Shown here: positions 17,695 through 25,129 of the stretch, piece after piece
Layout of the letters: every line of letters begins with the position of its first letter
Position numbering within the stretch: the first letter of the stretch is position 1
Assembly: GCA_012728115.1 (NCBI GenBank)
Contig: JAAYFS010000004.1
Span: 21,584-85,583, forward strand
Reading direction: 5' to 3'
Length of the DNA: 64,000 nucleotides
Source of the DNA: Bacillota bacterium
Lineage (GTDB): Bacteria > Bacillota > Limnochordia > Darwinibacteriales > JAAYFS01
Made by a program: the position numbers and the translations under genes
Notes under the pieces: model-generated
What the model was told of the DNA's origin: nothing
The model's database searches: none
The model's input: only the letters and a program-made list of their open reading frames with translations

Positions 17695-17713
17695 TTAAAA
17701 TCATTTAGGGGGT
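17667..17713 (-). terminator. Terminator of the HD-domain gene, overlapping the end of degU
   Basis: ACCCCCTAA at 17676-17684 pairs with TTAGGGGGT at 17705-17713, with an extra five-base-pair stem inside the loop. On the minus strand it is followed by a long T run (complement of the A run at 17667-17674), so it is a good terminator for the leftward HD gene. On the plus strand it lacks a T tract. Confidence 0.75.
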
Positions 17714-17723
17714 AGGTGTTAGT

Positions 17724-18422
17724 TTAAGTTCCAGTTTGATCGTACGCCTGAGTTTCAACATGACCTAGTAGTTCAAGGCCATTGATCACTAGTCGGAACC
17801 GACAATTTAAGACGGTGGCGGCTTCTTTACACATCTCCATTCTCGAAAGATAGATTTCAAAATAATCCATAATTTGACACAGTGTTTGGTCAAAAGTTAT
17901 TTCCAATGTAATTGTTCTCTTTTCTTTCTCCACGTATAACCGCGAATCAAGGATAGCGAGATTAACTCTATCATGAATACCTGGAGGACCTGGGTGAGTT
18001 CTATTGACTCTGGTTCGATGGGCATCACTTTTATCAGCTATAATTAAAGCAGCGGTTAATGGACTCACTGCTTGCCCGATTTCCTCTTCGTGATTTGCAA
18101 TTGCTGTTGTGATGGTGCAAATCTCTTCTATATCCATACCCATTTCCCTTAACTCGTAAAATACGATATTGGCACCTGAAATACCGTGATGTTTGCGGTT
18201 ATGCATATTCCCGATATCGTGAAGGTAGCCAGCGATTGCACCTAATTCAACCATGCGTGCATCGAACCCAAGCTCAGAAAGAATATATGCGGTTACTCTC
18301 GAAACATAGTTTACATGTCGATAACCATGTTCTGTATAACCTCTGGCTCGAAGATACTCATTTGCTTTGTTAATCATTGTTGCGAAATTCGAGTTATTTC
18401 GAATATCATTGAACGTAATCAT
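17724..18422 (-). CDS. HD-domain metal-dependent phosphohydrolase
   Basis: Predicted 232-residue cytoplasmic protein with an HD domain: His in GYRHVNYVSR (about residue 38), the HD pair in AGYLHDIGNMHNRKHHG (about 66-80), and a later Asp in LIIADKSDAHR. This His...His-Asp...Asp layout is that of metal-dependent phosphohydrolases acting on nucleotides or phospho-signals, but the substrate cannot be told. The C-terminal 90 residues (TITLEITFDQTLCQIMDYFEIYLSRMEMC) are not recognised. The gene reads opposite to degSU and converges on it. GGAGGTGAGG lies just before the ATG. Confidence 0.8.
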   Translation of the reverse strand: MITFNDIRNNSNFATMINKANEYLRARGYTEHGYRHVNYVSRVTAYILSELGFDARMVELGAIAGYLHDIGNMHNRKHHGISGANIVFYELREMGMDIEEICTITTAIANHEEEIGQAVSPLTAALIIADKSDAHRTRVNRTHPGPPGIHDRVNLAILDSRLYVEKEKRTITLEITFDQTLCQIMDYFEIYLSRMEMCKEAATVLNCRFRLVINGLELLGHVETQAYDQTGT

Positions 18423-18784
18423 TTGTCCTCACCTCCATGCTCAATAATATATCATGTTTTGTTATTATGTGCAAAAGGGGGAGGTCCTAGATAAAATTGG
18501 GACCATGGTCCGATAGAATCTGATAAAATTCGATGTTACTATAAAATTGTTCAATGATGTAGGAATAAATTGAAAGAGCAATCCTTTCCTGAGAAAGAGA
18601 CGAAATTATTGAAAAAACTTGTTTTCTTAGCGGTAGCCACCCCCAAATCCCCGACCCCCCGGCTGCCGCTTTTTCATTCCCTAGACTTCTCACAAACCCC
18701 GCTACCTATGAATAATATGTTAATGAAATCTGACAAGATCGGGTTTTAGACCAGTCGGGTTATTGTGGGAGGTTGAAAATAAAT
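18423..18784. other. Intergenic region with palindrome and hairpins, divergent promoters expected
   Basis: This 360-base gap separates the leftward HD gene and a rightward GerE-like gene. It contains a twelve-base palindrome GGACCATGGTCC at 18500-18511, a related GGTCC at 18483-18487, repeated TAAAAT stretches that could be -10 elements, and the hairpin at 18629-18674 listed separately. No protein-coding frame looks real. Confidence 0.6.
18629..18674 (+). ncRNA. Terminator-like hairpin with C-rich loop; possible small RNA 3' end
   Basis: AGCGGTAGCC at 18629-18638 pairs with GGCTGCCGCT at 18661-18670 over ten pairs, one of them U-G, so the structure fits plus-strand RNA better than minus. Five T residues end it. 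The 22-base loop contains C5, C4 and C6 runs. Such C-rich loops, complementary to Shine-Dalgarno sequences, are known from RsaE/RoxS-type small RNAs of Bacillota. No gene precedes it on the plus strand, so it could end an independent transcript. The promoter is not identified, and a role is only inferred. Confidence 0.4.
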
Positions 18785-18994
18785 ATGTCTGCGCAAAACC
18801 TAACTCCGCGAGAGCGAGAGGTTCTCAAATTGATAGCTAAAGGAATGACTAATTCAGAGATAGCAGAGACGCTTTTTATTAGTAAGCATACTGTGAAAAA
18901 TCATGTTAGTAATATTTATCGTAAGCTCGGTGCTGATGATCGTACGCAAATAGCCCTACTTGCGATAAGAAAGGGTTTGGTATCCCTCGATTAA
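18785..18994 (+). CDS. Small GerE/LuxR-type DNA-binding regulator
   Basis: A 69-residue protein that is almost entirely a LuxR/GerE helix-turn-helix: LTPREREVLKLIAKGMTNSEI, then LFISKHTVKNHVSNI and YRKLGADDRTQ. It has no receiver domain, like Bacillus GerE, and so acts without phosphorylation. It closely resembles the C-terminal domain of the DegU encoded 1.1 kb upstream. TTG 18773 is in frame but lies on top of the GGGAGG ribosome binding site; ATG 18785 has about 11 bases spacing. Its regulon cannot be told from the sequence; a sporulation role as for GerE is possible but unproven. Confidence 0.8.
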   Translation: MSAQNLTPREREVLKLIAKGMTNSEIAETLFISKHTVKNHVSNIYRKLGADDRTQIALLAIRKGLVSLD

Positions 18995-19020
18995 TTTGTT
19001 TAGTTTAAATGAAGAAAAGA

Positions 19021-19057
19021 AAAAACGGCATCCATTATAGTTGGATAGTCGTTTTTT
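19021..19057 (+). terminator. Terminator after the GerE-like gene
   Basis: AAAAACG pairs with CGTTTTT and the inner ATCCA with TGGAT, separated by small internal mismatches. The structure ends in a six-T run at 19052-19057. Confidence 0.75.
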
Positions 19058-19118
19058 GTTATGTACAATTCATGAAAAAGCGAATACAATCAAGATTGAA
19101 TAAGAAAGGAGGAGATCC

Positions 19119-20015
19119 ATGTCTTTAGTACTAACTGGTTTAACTAAGGATTTTCGCGACGTGCGGGCAGTAGACAATTTATCGATCGAAATTAAACGTG
19201 GAAGCATCTTTGGTTTTTTAGGCCCAAATGGGGCAGGTAAAACCACGACAATCAGAATGATTCTGTCCATTATCAAGCCTGATTCGGGAAGAGTCTCCTG
19301 GTGTGGTGAACCGTGGGGTAGCAATATGCGTGGGCGCTATGGTTACTTGCCTGAAGAACGAGGACTCTATCCCAAGATGAGAACCGAAGAGCATCTTATT
19401 TTCTTAGCTAGAATCAATGGTTTAGAAAAAAGACAAGCGGTTAAAAGAGTCGGGGAATGGATCGAACGCTTCCAGCTAGGTGAATATCGCCATAAAAGAA
19501 TTGAAGAGCTTTCAAAAGGAAATCAACAGAAGGTGCAAACCATTGCCACCATGATTCATGAGCCTGAGTTGTTGTTCCTTGATGAGCCGTTTAGCGGCTT
19601 AGATCCTGTGAATACTGCTATATTGAAAGAAATAATAGTTGAGGGAAATAGAAAAGGACAAACCGTTGTTTTTTCGAGTCATCGGATGGATCAGGTTGAG
19701 GAGTTATGTGAGGATATTTGTATTATTAACAAGGGCAAGTTGGTTCTGGACGGTAATTTGCGGGAAATAAAGCGAGCGATGGGGCGTCAGATTTTACGTA
19801 TTTCGCTCGAAGGGGACACCAATCTTTTGAATCAAATCCGCGGTCTCAGACTGGTAGGAACAAGGCACGATTTCCACGAATTTAAGATCGAGCCTGGAGT
19901 AGATACCAATGAAATTCTTTCTACTGTTCAGCAAGCTGGAAAAGTTATTCGCTTTGAATTAGTAGAACCTTCGTTAGAGCAGATTTTTGTCACGAAAGTT
20001 GGTGAAAATCAATGA
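19119..20015 (+). CDS. ABC-2 type transporter ATP-binding protein (NatA-like)
   Basis: Cytoplasmic ATPase subunit of an ABC exporter, 298 residues. Walker A GPNGAGKTTT is at about residues 36-45, the signature here reads LSKGNQQKVQ in place of LSGGQ, and Walker B is LLFLDEPFSGLDP. The C-terminal 80 residues are the extension typical of NatA/DrrA/YhaQ proteins. A consensus AAAGGAGG precedes the ATG. The next gene overlaps by four bases and encodes the membrane partner. Substrate unknown: sodium export (NatAB) and drug or peptide export are both possible. Confidence 0.88.
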   Translation: MSLVLTGLTKDFRDVRAVDNLSIEIKRGSIFGFLGPNGAGKTTTIRMILSIIKPDSGRVSWCGEPWGSNMRGRYGYLPEERGLYPKMRTEEHLIFLARINGLEKRQAVKRVGEWIERFQLGEYRHKRIEELSKGNQQKVQTIATMIHEPELLFLDEPFSGLDPVNTAILKEIIVEGNRKGQTVVFSSHRMDQVEELCEDICIINKGKLVLDGNLREIKRAMGRQILRISLEGDTNLLNQIRGLRLVGTRHDFHEFKIEPGVDTNEILSTVQQAGKVIRFELVEPSLEQIFVTKVGENQ

Positions 20016-21277
20016 GTATGAACGCGTGGATCTTAATGGGTCGAGATTTTTCAACGCGAATAAAAGGAATACCTTTTATCCTTACTACTATTCTTGGAGT
20101 TGTAGTTATAGTGGCTCTTTCATTTGGCCCAACCATCATGGAATGGTTGGAATCGAGCTTTGAGCACACAGTGGTCGACGTTTTCGTGGTGGACAAAACG
20201 AATACTTTTGCTCCGATAATTCTTGAGGTCGTGGAAGAAAATCCCCGAGATAATCTTTTTATTACCGTAGATAGTGAGTTAGACGAAAAAAATGCGTTTA
20301 ATATGATGGCTGAGTTGAATAAGACAGGAGTATTAGTTATTGAAAGGCTAGAATCGGGAGAATCTGTCTTTACCCTTCATTCAACCAATGCCACGAATAT
20401 GATGCAGAATTCAATTCTGCAAAGTGTACTTAATCAAGCTATGACTCGGATCAAAGCTAACGAACTTGGTTTATCTCCTTACGATATTGCTCAACTGTTT
20501 CAACAAGTACCCTTAGCTGTTAGTTATGTCCAAGAAGGAACTGATGAGGATTCAACGGATGAATCAATTTCGTATTCCGACCATTCCCAGTCGATGGTTC
20601 TAGCATACTTTCTGATCTTCTTCCTCTACATGGCGTTTATTTTGTATGGTAACATGATCGCTTCAGGGGTTGCGGAAGAAAAGAGTTCGAGAATTATGGA
20701 AGTTATGGTCGCTACTGTAAAACCGATGGATTTAATGATAGGTAAGGTTCTTGGAATTGGTGCATTGGGACTACTTCAGTTCACCATTTGGATTATCGTT
20801 GGAATCGTGATGGCATCGGTTCAGAATCTGGGACTATCACTAAGTTCGATTCCATTATCAATATTGATCTGGTTCGGAATATTCTTTGTTCTAGGCTTTT
20901 TGTTTTACGCAACCATTTTTGCTGCTACTGGTGCGACAGTTAGTAGAGTGGAAGAGGTTCAACAAGGTGTAACTATGATTATGATGTTTATCATGGTTGG
21001 ATTCTTTGTTTCGTTCTTCTCTTTTAGCAACCCTAATGGAACACTTGCAACAGTGTCATCCTTTATTCCGTTTTTCTCACCGATGGTGATGTTCACTCGC
21101 ATTGTACTAGGTCAACCACCAGTACTTCAAATTGCGGCGTCTGTTATCATCTTGTTAATTTCAATCGTTATTAGTACTTGGTTGGCAGCACGGATTTACC
21201 GGGTTGGAATTCTGCTTTATGGTAAGCGATTAAGTATCAAGGAAATCTTTCGATACCTGATAGAACCAGGCTATTAA
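20012..21277 (+). CDS. ABC-2 type transporter permease (NatB/YhaP-like)
   Basis: Membrane subunit of the exporter, 421 residues. An N-terminal membrane helix (about 20-40) is followed by a large extracytoplasmic loop of about 150 residues and then five or six membrane helices from about residue 200 onward (SMVLAYFLIFFLYMAFILYG, VLGIGALGLLQFTIWIIVGIV). The motif EEKSSRIMEVMVATVKPMDLMIGKVLG is the usual ABC-2 family signature. It shares four bases (ATGA) with the ATPase gene, so the two are coupled. A strong terminator ends this two-gene operon. Confidence 0.88.
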   Translation: MSMNAWILMGRDFSTRIKGIPFILTTILGVVVIVALSFGPTIMEWLESSFEHTVVDVFVVDKTNTFAPIILEVVEENPRDNLFITVDSELDEKNAFNMMAELNKTGVLVIERLESGESVFTLHSTNATNMMQNSILQSVLNQAMTRIKANELGLSPYDIAQLFQQVPLAVSYVQEGTDEDSTDESISYSDHSQSMVLAYFLIFFLYMAFILYGNMIASGVAEEKSSRIMEVMVATVKPMDLMIGKVLGIGALGLLQFTIWIIVGIVMASVQNLGLSLSSIPLSILIWFGIFFVLGFLFYATIFAATGATVSRVEEVQQGVTMIMMFIMVGFFVSFFSFSNPNGTLATVSSFIPFFSPMVMFTRIVLGQPPVLQIAASVIILLISIVISTWLAARIYRVGILLYGKRLSIKEIFRYLIEPGY

Positions 21278-21305
21278 TACCAACTTTAGAATTAGTGTTG
21301 CAACT

Positions 21306-21345
21306 AGGCTTTTGAAGGAAAGCATTCTACTTCAAAAGCCTTTTT
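21306..21345 (+). terminator. Strong Rho-independent terminator after the ABC exporter operon
   Basis: A perfect twelve-base-pair stem, AGGCTTTTGAAG at 21306-21317 with CTTCAAAAGCCT at 21330-21341, runs into a T tract at 21341-21345. Confidence 0.9.
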
Positions 21346-21419
21346 CGTTGGCAGGGAAAAGTTACTAGCGCAACGAAGATCATAATGCCTCATGCCTGAG
21401 GGAGGTAGGGAGGCAAAAA

Positions 21420-23171
21420 ATGCAAAAGTTCCAACTTTTTGGTGTATTAACTGCTAGTACGAAAAACGAAAACTTGCGATATGGAATAGTATCCAACCTT
21501 GCTTGGTTACCATACGTCCTTCAAGATCTTAAAAACCCACAGATTTTTATCCTTACCTTTCCGACAACTATCGATATCCTTGCGGGTATGTACCAAACTC
21601 TACCAACCAGGATCCCAAAACGAAGAAAGTGGAAAAAGTTTATTTTTGAACCTTACCCCCTTAACCATGATTCGAACGGGAGTCTAACCTGGAGCTTGAA
21701 TCAGAGTCTAAGCCAGAGCCTAAACGTGAATCAAAACCAGGTTTCAATCGAGGATGTTATAGTCACGTGCACCAGTAATAGCAGGTTATTTACCGAGTTA
21801 TTGGAGATAGTTTCGGGTCGCCAATTGTCTTATGCCCAGTTAGTAACTTTCTTACGAGGTCGTGGTTGGTGGCCTTCAGAAATCCAAGCAGAAATTGAGC
21901 GTGCCTTATTCAATGGCGTATTTGAATATTGTCCAGCCATATCAACCGATCGTTGGGGTCAGTATCGTTGTAATCGGTGTAATAGCATTCAAGTGGAAAA
22001 GAGAGCATGTATAAAATGTGGTAGGATTGAATGCGGGTTCTGCCTTGGGTGTCAATCAATGGGTGAATTACGGGCCTGTGATTGCCTGATTTTTCGACAA
22101 GGAGCGCAAGTTACTGAGAAAAGAAAAGTGGAACTCGATATGCAAATAGAATTTTCGGAAGCGCAAAGAAGAGCCTCATTTATGGTAGTGGATTTTGTGA
22201 AGCATTCTTCCAAAAGTACCGCCTTGATTTGGGCTGCTTGTGGAGCCGGAAAGACGGAAGTAGTATTTCCAGCGATCAAATACGCTCTTATGAACGGAGA
22301 AGATGTACTGTTTGCAATACCGCGACGGGAAATTGTACGTGAACTAGCCGAGCGTTTACAAAAAAATTTTGTGGATATTCCGATCGCGGTTCACTATGGC
22401 GGGCAGTCGTGGTATTCACAAAGTCCGCTAGTGGTAGCAACAACGCATCAAGTACTCCGTTTTTATCGCAAATTTGGATTAGTAGTTTTGGATGAAGTTG
22501 ATGCATTTCCATATCATGGAAACGAGGTGCTACGCTTTGCGATCAAAAGAGCGCTAAAACCATCTGGAAAGTTAATTGAAATGTCAGCAACACCCAGAAA
22601 GCAAAGGATCGAAACTATCACTATACCTGCACGTCATCATGGATATCCTTTGCCAGAACCATATTTTCTTAAATGCCAACTTCCGCATTGGCGAAACCTT
22701 AGTTCGGATACTTTGCCGAGAGAGATAATCGAGATCCTCACGGGCGTACCAAAACAGTGGTTAGTTTTTGTTCCCACGGTGGAAAGTTGTGAGTACATCG
22801 CGCAGATCTTCCAAAGCTGTCTTCAGTTAAAGATCGAATACTGTCATTCACTCGATCCAAAGAGAGAACAGAAAATTAATAGTTTACAGCACGATGAAGT
22901 GGATATCTTTGTTACTACCTCGATTCTTGAGCGAGGAGTTACTATTAGTGATATACAAGTGATGGTTCTTTATGCAGATCATCCAATCTTTTCTGAACAT
23001 GCTTTAATTCAAATGGCTGGTCGAGTCGGGAGAAGGTCTGAGGCACCCACAGGAAAAGCGGTCTTTGTAGCCTCCAAAAATAATTTGAGCATAAAAACTG
23101 CGATCAAGAATATTAAGAAGCTCAACGAATTGGCGCGTAGTCAAGGACTGTTAAATACGGAGGAAGTATAA
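21420..23171 (+). CDS. comFA: ComFA-like DNA-uptake helicase
   Basis: Superfamily 2 ATPase that in Bacillus drives transport of single-stranded DNA during transformation. The 583-residue protein has a zinc-binding region near residues 185-225 with CNRC, CIKC, CGFCLGC and ACDC, as in ComFA. Walker A AACGAGKTE is at 272-280, DEVD at 358-361, motif III SATPRKQR, motif V TTSILERGVTI and the arginine-finger motif QMAGRVGRR follow. Residues near 88-107 come from a degenerate 12-base tandem repeat (21680-21739), an insertion likely specific to this lineage. The start is preceded by GGGAGG. comFC follows after two bases; comFB is absent. Confidence 0.9.
   Translation: MQKFQLFGVLTASTKNENLRYGIVSNLAWLPYVLQDLKNPQIFILTFPTTIDILAGMYQTLPTRIPKRRKWKKFIFEPYPLNHDSNGSLTWSLNQSLSQSLNVNQNQVSIEDVIVTCTSNSRLFTELLEIVSGRQLSYAQLVTFLRGRGWWPSEIQAEIERALFNGVFEYCPAISTDRWGQYRCNRCNSIQVEKRACIKCGRIECGFCLGCQSMGELRACDCLIFRQGAQVTEKRKVELDMQIEFSEAQRRASFMVVDFVKHSSKSTALIWAACGAGKTEVVFPAIKYALMNGEDVLFAIPRREIVRELAERLQKNFVDIPIAVHYGGQSWYSQSPLVVATTHQVLRFYRKFGLVVLDEVDAFPYHGNEVLRFAIKRALKPSGKLIEMSATPRKQRIETITIPARHHGYPLPEPYFLKCQLPHWRNLSSDTLPREIIEILTGVPKQWLVFVPTVESCEYIAQIFQSCLQLKIEYCHSLDPKREQKINSLQHDEVDIFVTTSILERGVTISDIQVMVLYADHPIFSEHALIQMAGRVGRRSEAPTGKAVFVASKNNLSIKTAIKNIKKLNELARSQGLLNTEEV
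21680..21739 (+). repeat. Degenerate 12-base tandem repeat inside comFA
   Basis: Five units of twelve bases related to GAGTCTAAGCCA can be aligned (starts 21680, 21692, 21704, 21716, 21728). They encode a Ser/Leu/Asn/Gln-rich segment and keep the reading frame because the period is a multiple of three. Confidence 0.65.
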
Positions 23172-23173
23172 AA

Positions 23174-23830
23174 ATGTGGTGGCAAGAGTTATCCAAAGAA
23201 CTATCTCGACTACTTTTTCCTAGTCCTCAGTTTTGCTTGATTTGCCGAAGATACCTTCAAGATGAGGGATTGCCGATTTGTGGCCATTGTGTCATTGAAT
23301 ATGGATTTAATTGGAAGTGTTTTACAAGTGGAGATGATTTATGTTTTAGCTTTGGACTGTTTCAAGGGCGATTAAAAGAGCTCCTTCATGTTATTAAGTA
23401 CCAAGGAGGTTTTGATGCTTGTCGTGCCTTAGGTTTACTCCTTGGCTTAGCTATTCGGGAAGAATCTAGACTTCAGGATGCAAATTATCTTCTTCCCGTT
23501 CCGTTACATTCCGAAAGATTAGCTAAGCGTGGATTCAATCAAGCGGAAGTACTTGCCGATAATATAATTAAGATTTGGAAAAGAAAGGTGTTCCGCAAAG
23601 CGGTTCGAATTAAAAATACTGTTCCGCAAAGCGATCTATCCTTTAAGCAACGAATACGTAACCTGGATGGGGCGTTTTGGATCGTTGAACCAACGTTACT
23701 GAACGGAAAACATGTTATCATTATCGATGATATTTACACAACTGGAACAACTTATCGGCAATTATCACGGTTGATTAAATCTTTTGGTGGAAGGACTTCG
23801 GGAGTTTTTGTATGTTCGGGACCTCGTTAA
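23174..23830 (+). CDS. comFC: ComFC-like phosphoribosyltransferase-fold protein
   Basis: Late competence protein of 218 residues. The N terminus has a zinc-finger-like set of cysteines (CLIC and CGHC), and the C-terminal domain has a type I phosphoribosyltransferase fold with the PRPP-binding motif HVIIIDDIYTTGTTY (about residues 178-192). Such proteins (ComFC/GntX) are needed for transformation; the enzymatic activity is not established. It begins two bases after comFA and so is co-translated or at least co-transcribed with it. The LPVPLHSERLAKRGFNQAE segment is diagnostic of the family. Confidence 0.92.
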   Translation: MWWQELSKELSRLLFPSPQFCLICRRYLQDEGLPICGHCVIEYGFNWKCFTSGDDLCFSFGLFQGRLKELLHVIKYQGGFDACRALGLLLGLAIREESRLQDANYLLPVPLHSERLAKRGFNQAEVLADNIIKIWKRKVFRKAVRIKNTVPQSDLSFKQRIRNLDGAFWIVEPTLLNGKHVIIIDDIYTTGTTYRQLSRLIKSFGGRTSGVFVCSGPR

Positions 23831-23891
23831 GCTAGAAATCAGTCGAGGCTTAATTAAGTAGAGGCTTAAGTGGAGTTTTAGAAAGGGTGAT

Positions 23892-24323
23892 ATGATGTTA
23901 CGAAATTGTGCCGAGTGCAATAGGGTTTTCTCCCATCCTGTGCAAAAGTTGTGTCCTAGTTGTTTGAGTGAAAAAGAGGAGCTTTTTAATAAAGTAAAGC
24001 AGTACTTAATAGATCATCCTTTGGCGACGATATCAGAGGTAAGTGAAGCGACAGGGGTAGATACGGATCGAATTTTGGAGTTCTTACGTGAGGGACGCTT
24101 ACAAATTAAGCCAACGGATGTAACGCTAAGATGCAAAATTTGCGACGAAGAAATTGAATCAGGTACGGTTTGCGATAAATGTAGGAAGAAATTAAACCCT
24201 TCCTTAGAGACTGCTGAAAGACCGATACAGAGGCGGATAAGACCACAAGTCACTGAGGTTGAGCAGCGTCACACAGGGAGAGTTCATCTACTGGACTCAA
24301 TTCGTCGGCGAAAGAAATCTTAA
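23892..24323 (+). CDS. yvyF: YvyF-family flagellar operon protein (zinc-ribbon)
   Basis: Protein of 143 residues with an N-terminal zinc knuckle (CAEC, CPSC), a short winged-helix-like segment (LATISEVSEATGVDTDRILEFLREGRLQI), a second cysteine set (CKIC, CDKC) and a basic C terminus. This is the layout of Bacillus YvyF, always found before flgM, whose role is regulatory but not well defined. ATG 23892 and ATG 23895 are both possible; 23895 has slightly better spacing from AAAGGG. Its stop codon forms part of a SigD-type promoter for flgM. Confidence 0.85.
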   Translation: MMLRNCAECNRVFSHPVQKLCPSCLSEKEELFNKVKQYLIDHPLATISEVSEATGVDTDRILEFLREGRLQIKPTDVTLRCKICDEEIESGTVCDKCRKKLNPSLETAERPIQRRIRPQVTEVEQRHTGRVHLLDSIRRRKKS

Positions 24324-24347
24324 AGATTGTAATTAATTTGCCGAAGT
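24321..24347 (+). promoter_or_regulatory. Candidate SigD (sigma-28) promoter for flgM
   Basis: TAAA at 24321-24324 and GCCGAAGT at 24340-24347 are exactly 15 bases apart. The Bacillus SigD consensus is TAAA-N15-GCCGATAT. The TAA is also the stop codon of the preceding gene. It would give flgM and the genes behind it late-flagellar transcription and let FlgM set its own level, as in other species. Confidence 0.65.
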
Positions 24348-24373
24348 AATTAGTAGGGGGGAGGATCGGTGCC

Positions 24374-24649
24374 ATGAAGATTTACGGCAAACCTATTCAA
24401 AGAATACATCAAATCTATCAAGAACTTAGTAAAACAAAAAAGACCGATAAAACTCCAAGTTCTGGAAAAGCAAAAGACAAGGTAGTTTTATCGAATGAAG
24501 CACTCGAAATTCAAGCCATTGTTCAAAAAGTAAAGGAAACCGAAGATATTAGTCCAAAAGCCGTTGAAATAAAGAAGGCTATTTCTTCAGGTACGTATAC
24601 GGTCTCTGGCGAAAAAGTAGCTTCGAGTTTGATTAAGTTCCTAAAATAG
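24374..24649 (+). CDS. flgM: Anti-sigma-28 factor FlgM
   Basis: Small protein of 91 residues that binds and inhibits the flagellar sigma factor until the hook is complete. The C-terminal half has the conserved DKVVLSNEALEIQAIVQKVKE and a later helix with VEIKKAISSGTYTVSGEKVASSLIK, the FlgM signature. The first half is basic and disordered, also typical. It is preceded by GGGGGGAGG and a SigD-type promoter, and followed after ten bases by flgN. Confidence 0.93.
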   Translation: MKIYGKPIQRIHQIYQELSKTKKTDKTPSSGKAKDKVVLSNEALEIQAIVQKVKETEDISPKAVEIKKAISSGTYTVSGEKVASSLIKFLK

Positions 24650-24659
24650 AGGGTGTAAA

Positions 24660-25115
24660 ATGGAAGTTCGAGAGTCTATTGTTGATATATTGACCCGTGA
24701 AAATGCCATTATTGATGAACTATGTAAATTAGGGCAAGAAAAACAAGAAATGATCAATGAACCTGAGAGTCTAAGGCAGATAGCGGAAAAAGAGATCGAA
24801 TGTCTGACAGTTCTTGAAGAGTTGGAAAACGAGCGAGTTTTATTGTTTGATATTATTGCTCCAGGATTAACTTTGGAAGATTGGCTTGATCGCTCGAATG
24901 ATGATTTAAGTGATGTTAAGAAACTGGCGATCACTCTAAAAGAGAATTTTATCAAACTACGCGAGTTAAACGATATTAATATGGAGCTAATGAAAGAGTC
25001 GCTCGCTTTTGTTCAGTTTTCGTTAAATGTCTTAATCGGGGATGATACCCCAGTAACTTATGGGAAAGCTAGTTCTCAATTAGCAAGAAGGTCTGTAATC
25101 GATAAGAAGGTTTAG
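24660..25115 (+). CDS. flgN: Flagellar export chaperone FlgN
   Basis: Predicted 151-residue all-helical cytoplasmic chaperone for the hook-associated proteins FlgK and FlgL. The sequence is acidic and heptad-like throughout, with the family pattern ENAIIDELCKLGQEKQEMI near the start and LRELNDINMELMKESLAFVQFSLNVL near the end. It stands directly before flgK and flgL, its clients. Confidence rests on both pattern and position, since FlgN proteins are poorly conserved. Confidence 0.85.
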   Translation: MEVRESIVDILTRENAIIDELCKLGQEKQEMINEPESLRQIAEKEIECLTVLEELENERVLLFDIIAPGLTLEDWLDRSNDDLSDVKKLAITLKENFIKLRELNDINMELMKESLAFVQFSLNVLIGDDTPVTYGKASSQLARRSVIDKKV

Positions 25116-25129
25116 GAAGGTGTTATCCA

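Noticed and set aside
18487..18693. 68-codon minus-strand frame between the HD and GerE-like genes, and a possible G-quadruplex there
   Set aside because: The frame covers the terminator-like hairpin, has no ribosome binding site and no sensible protein pattern. On the minus strand only three clear runs of G are available, so a stable quadruplex is doubtful.
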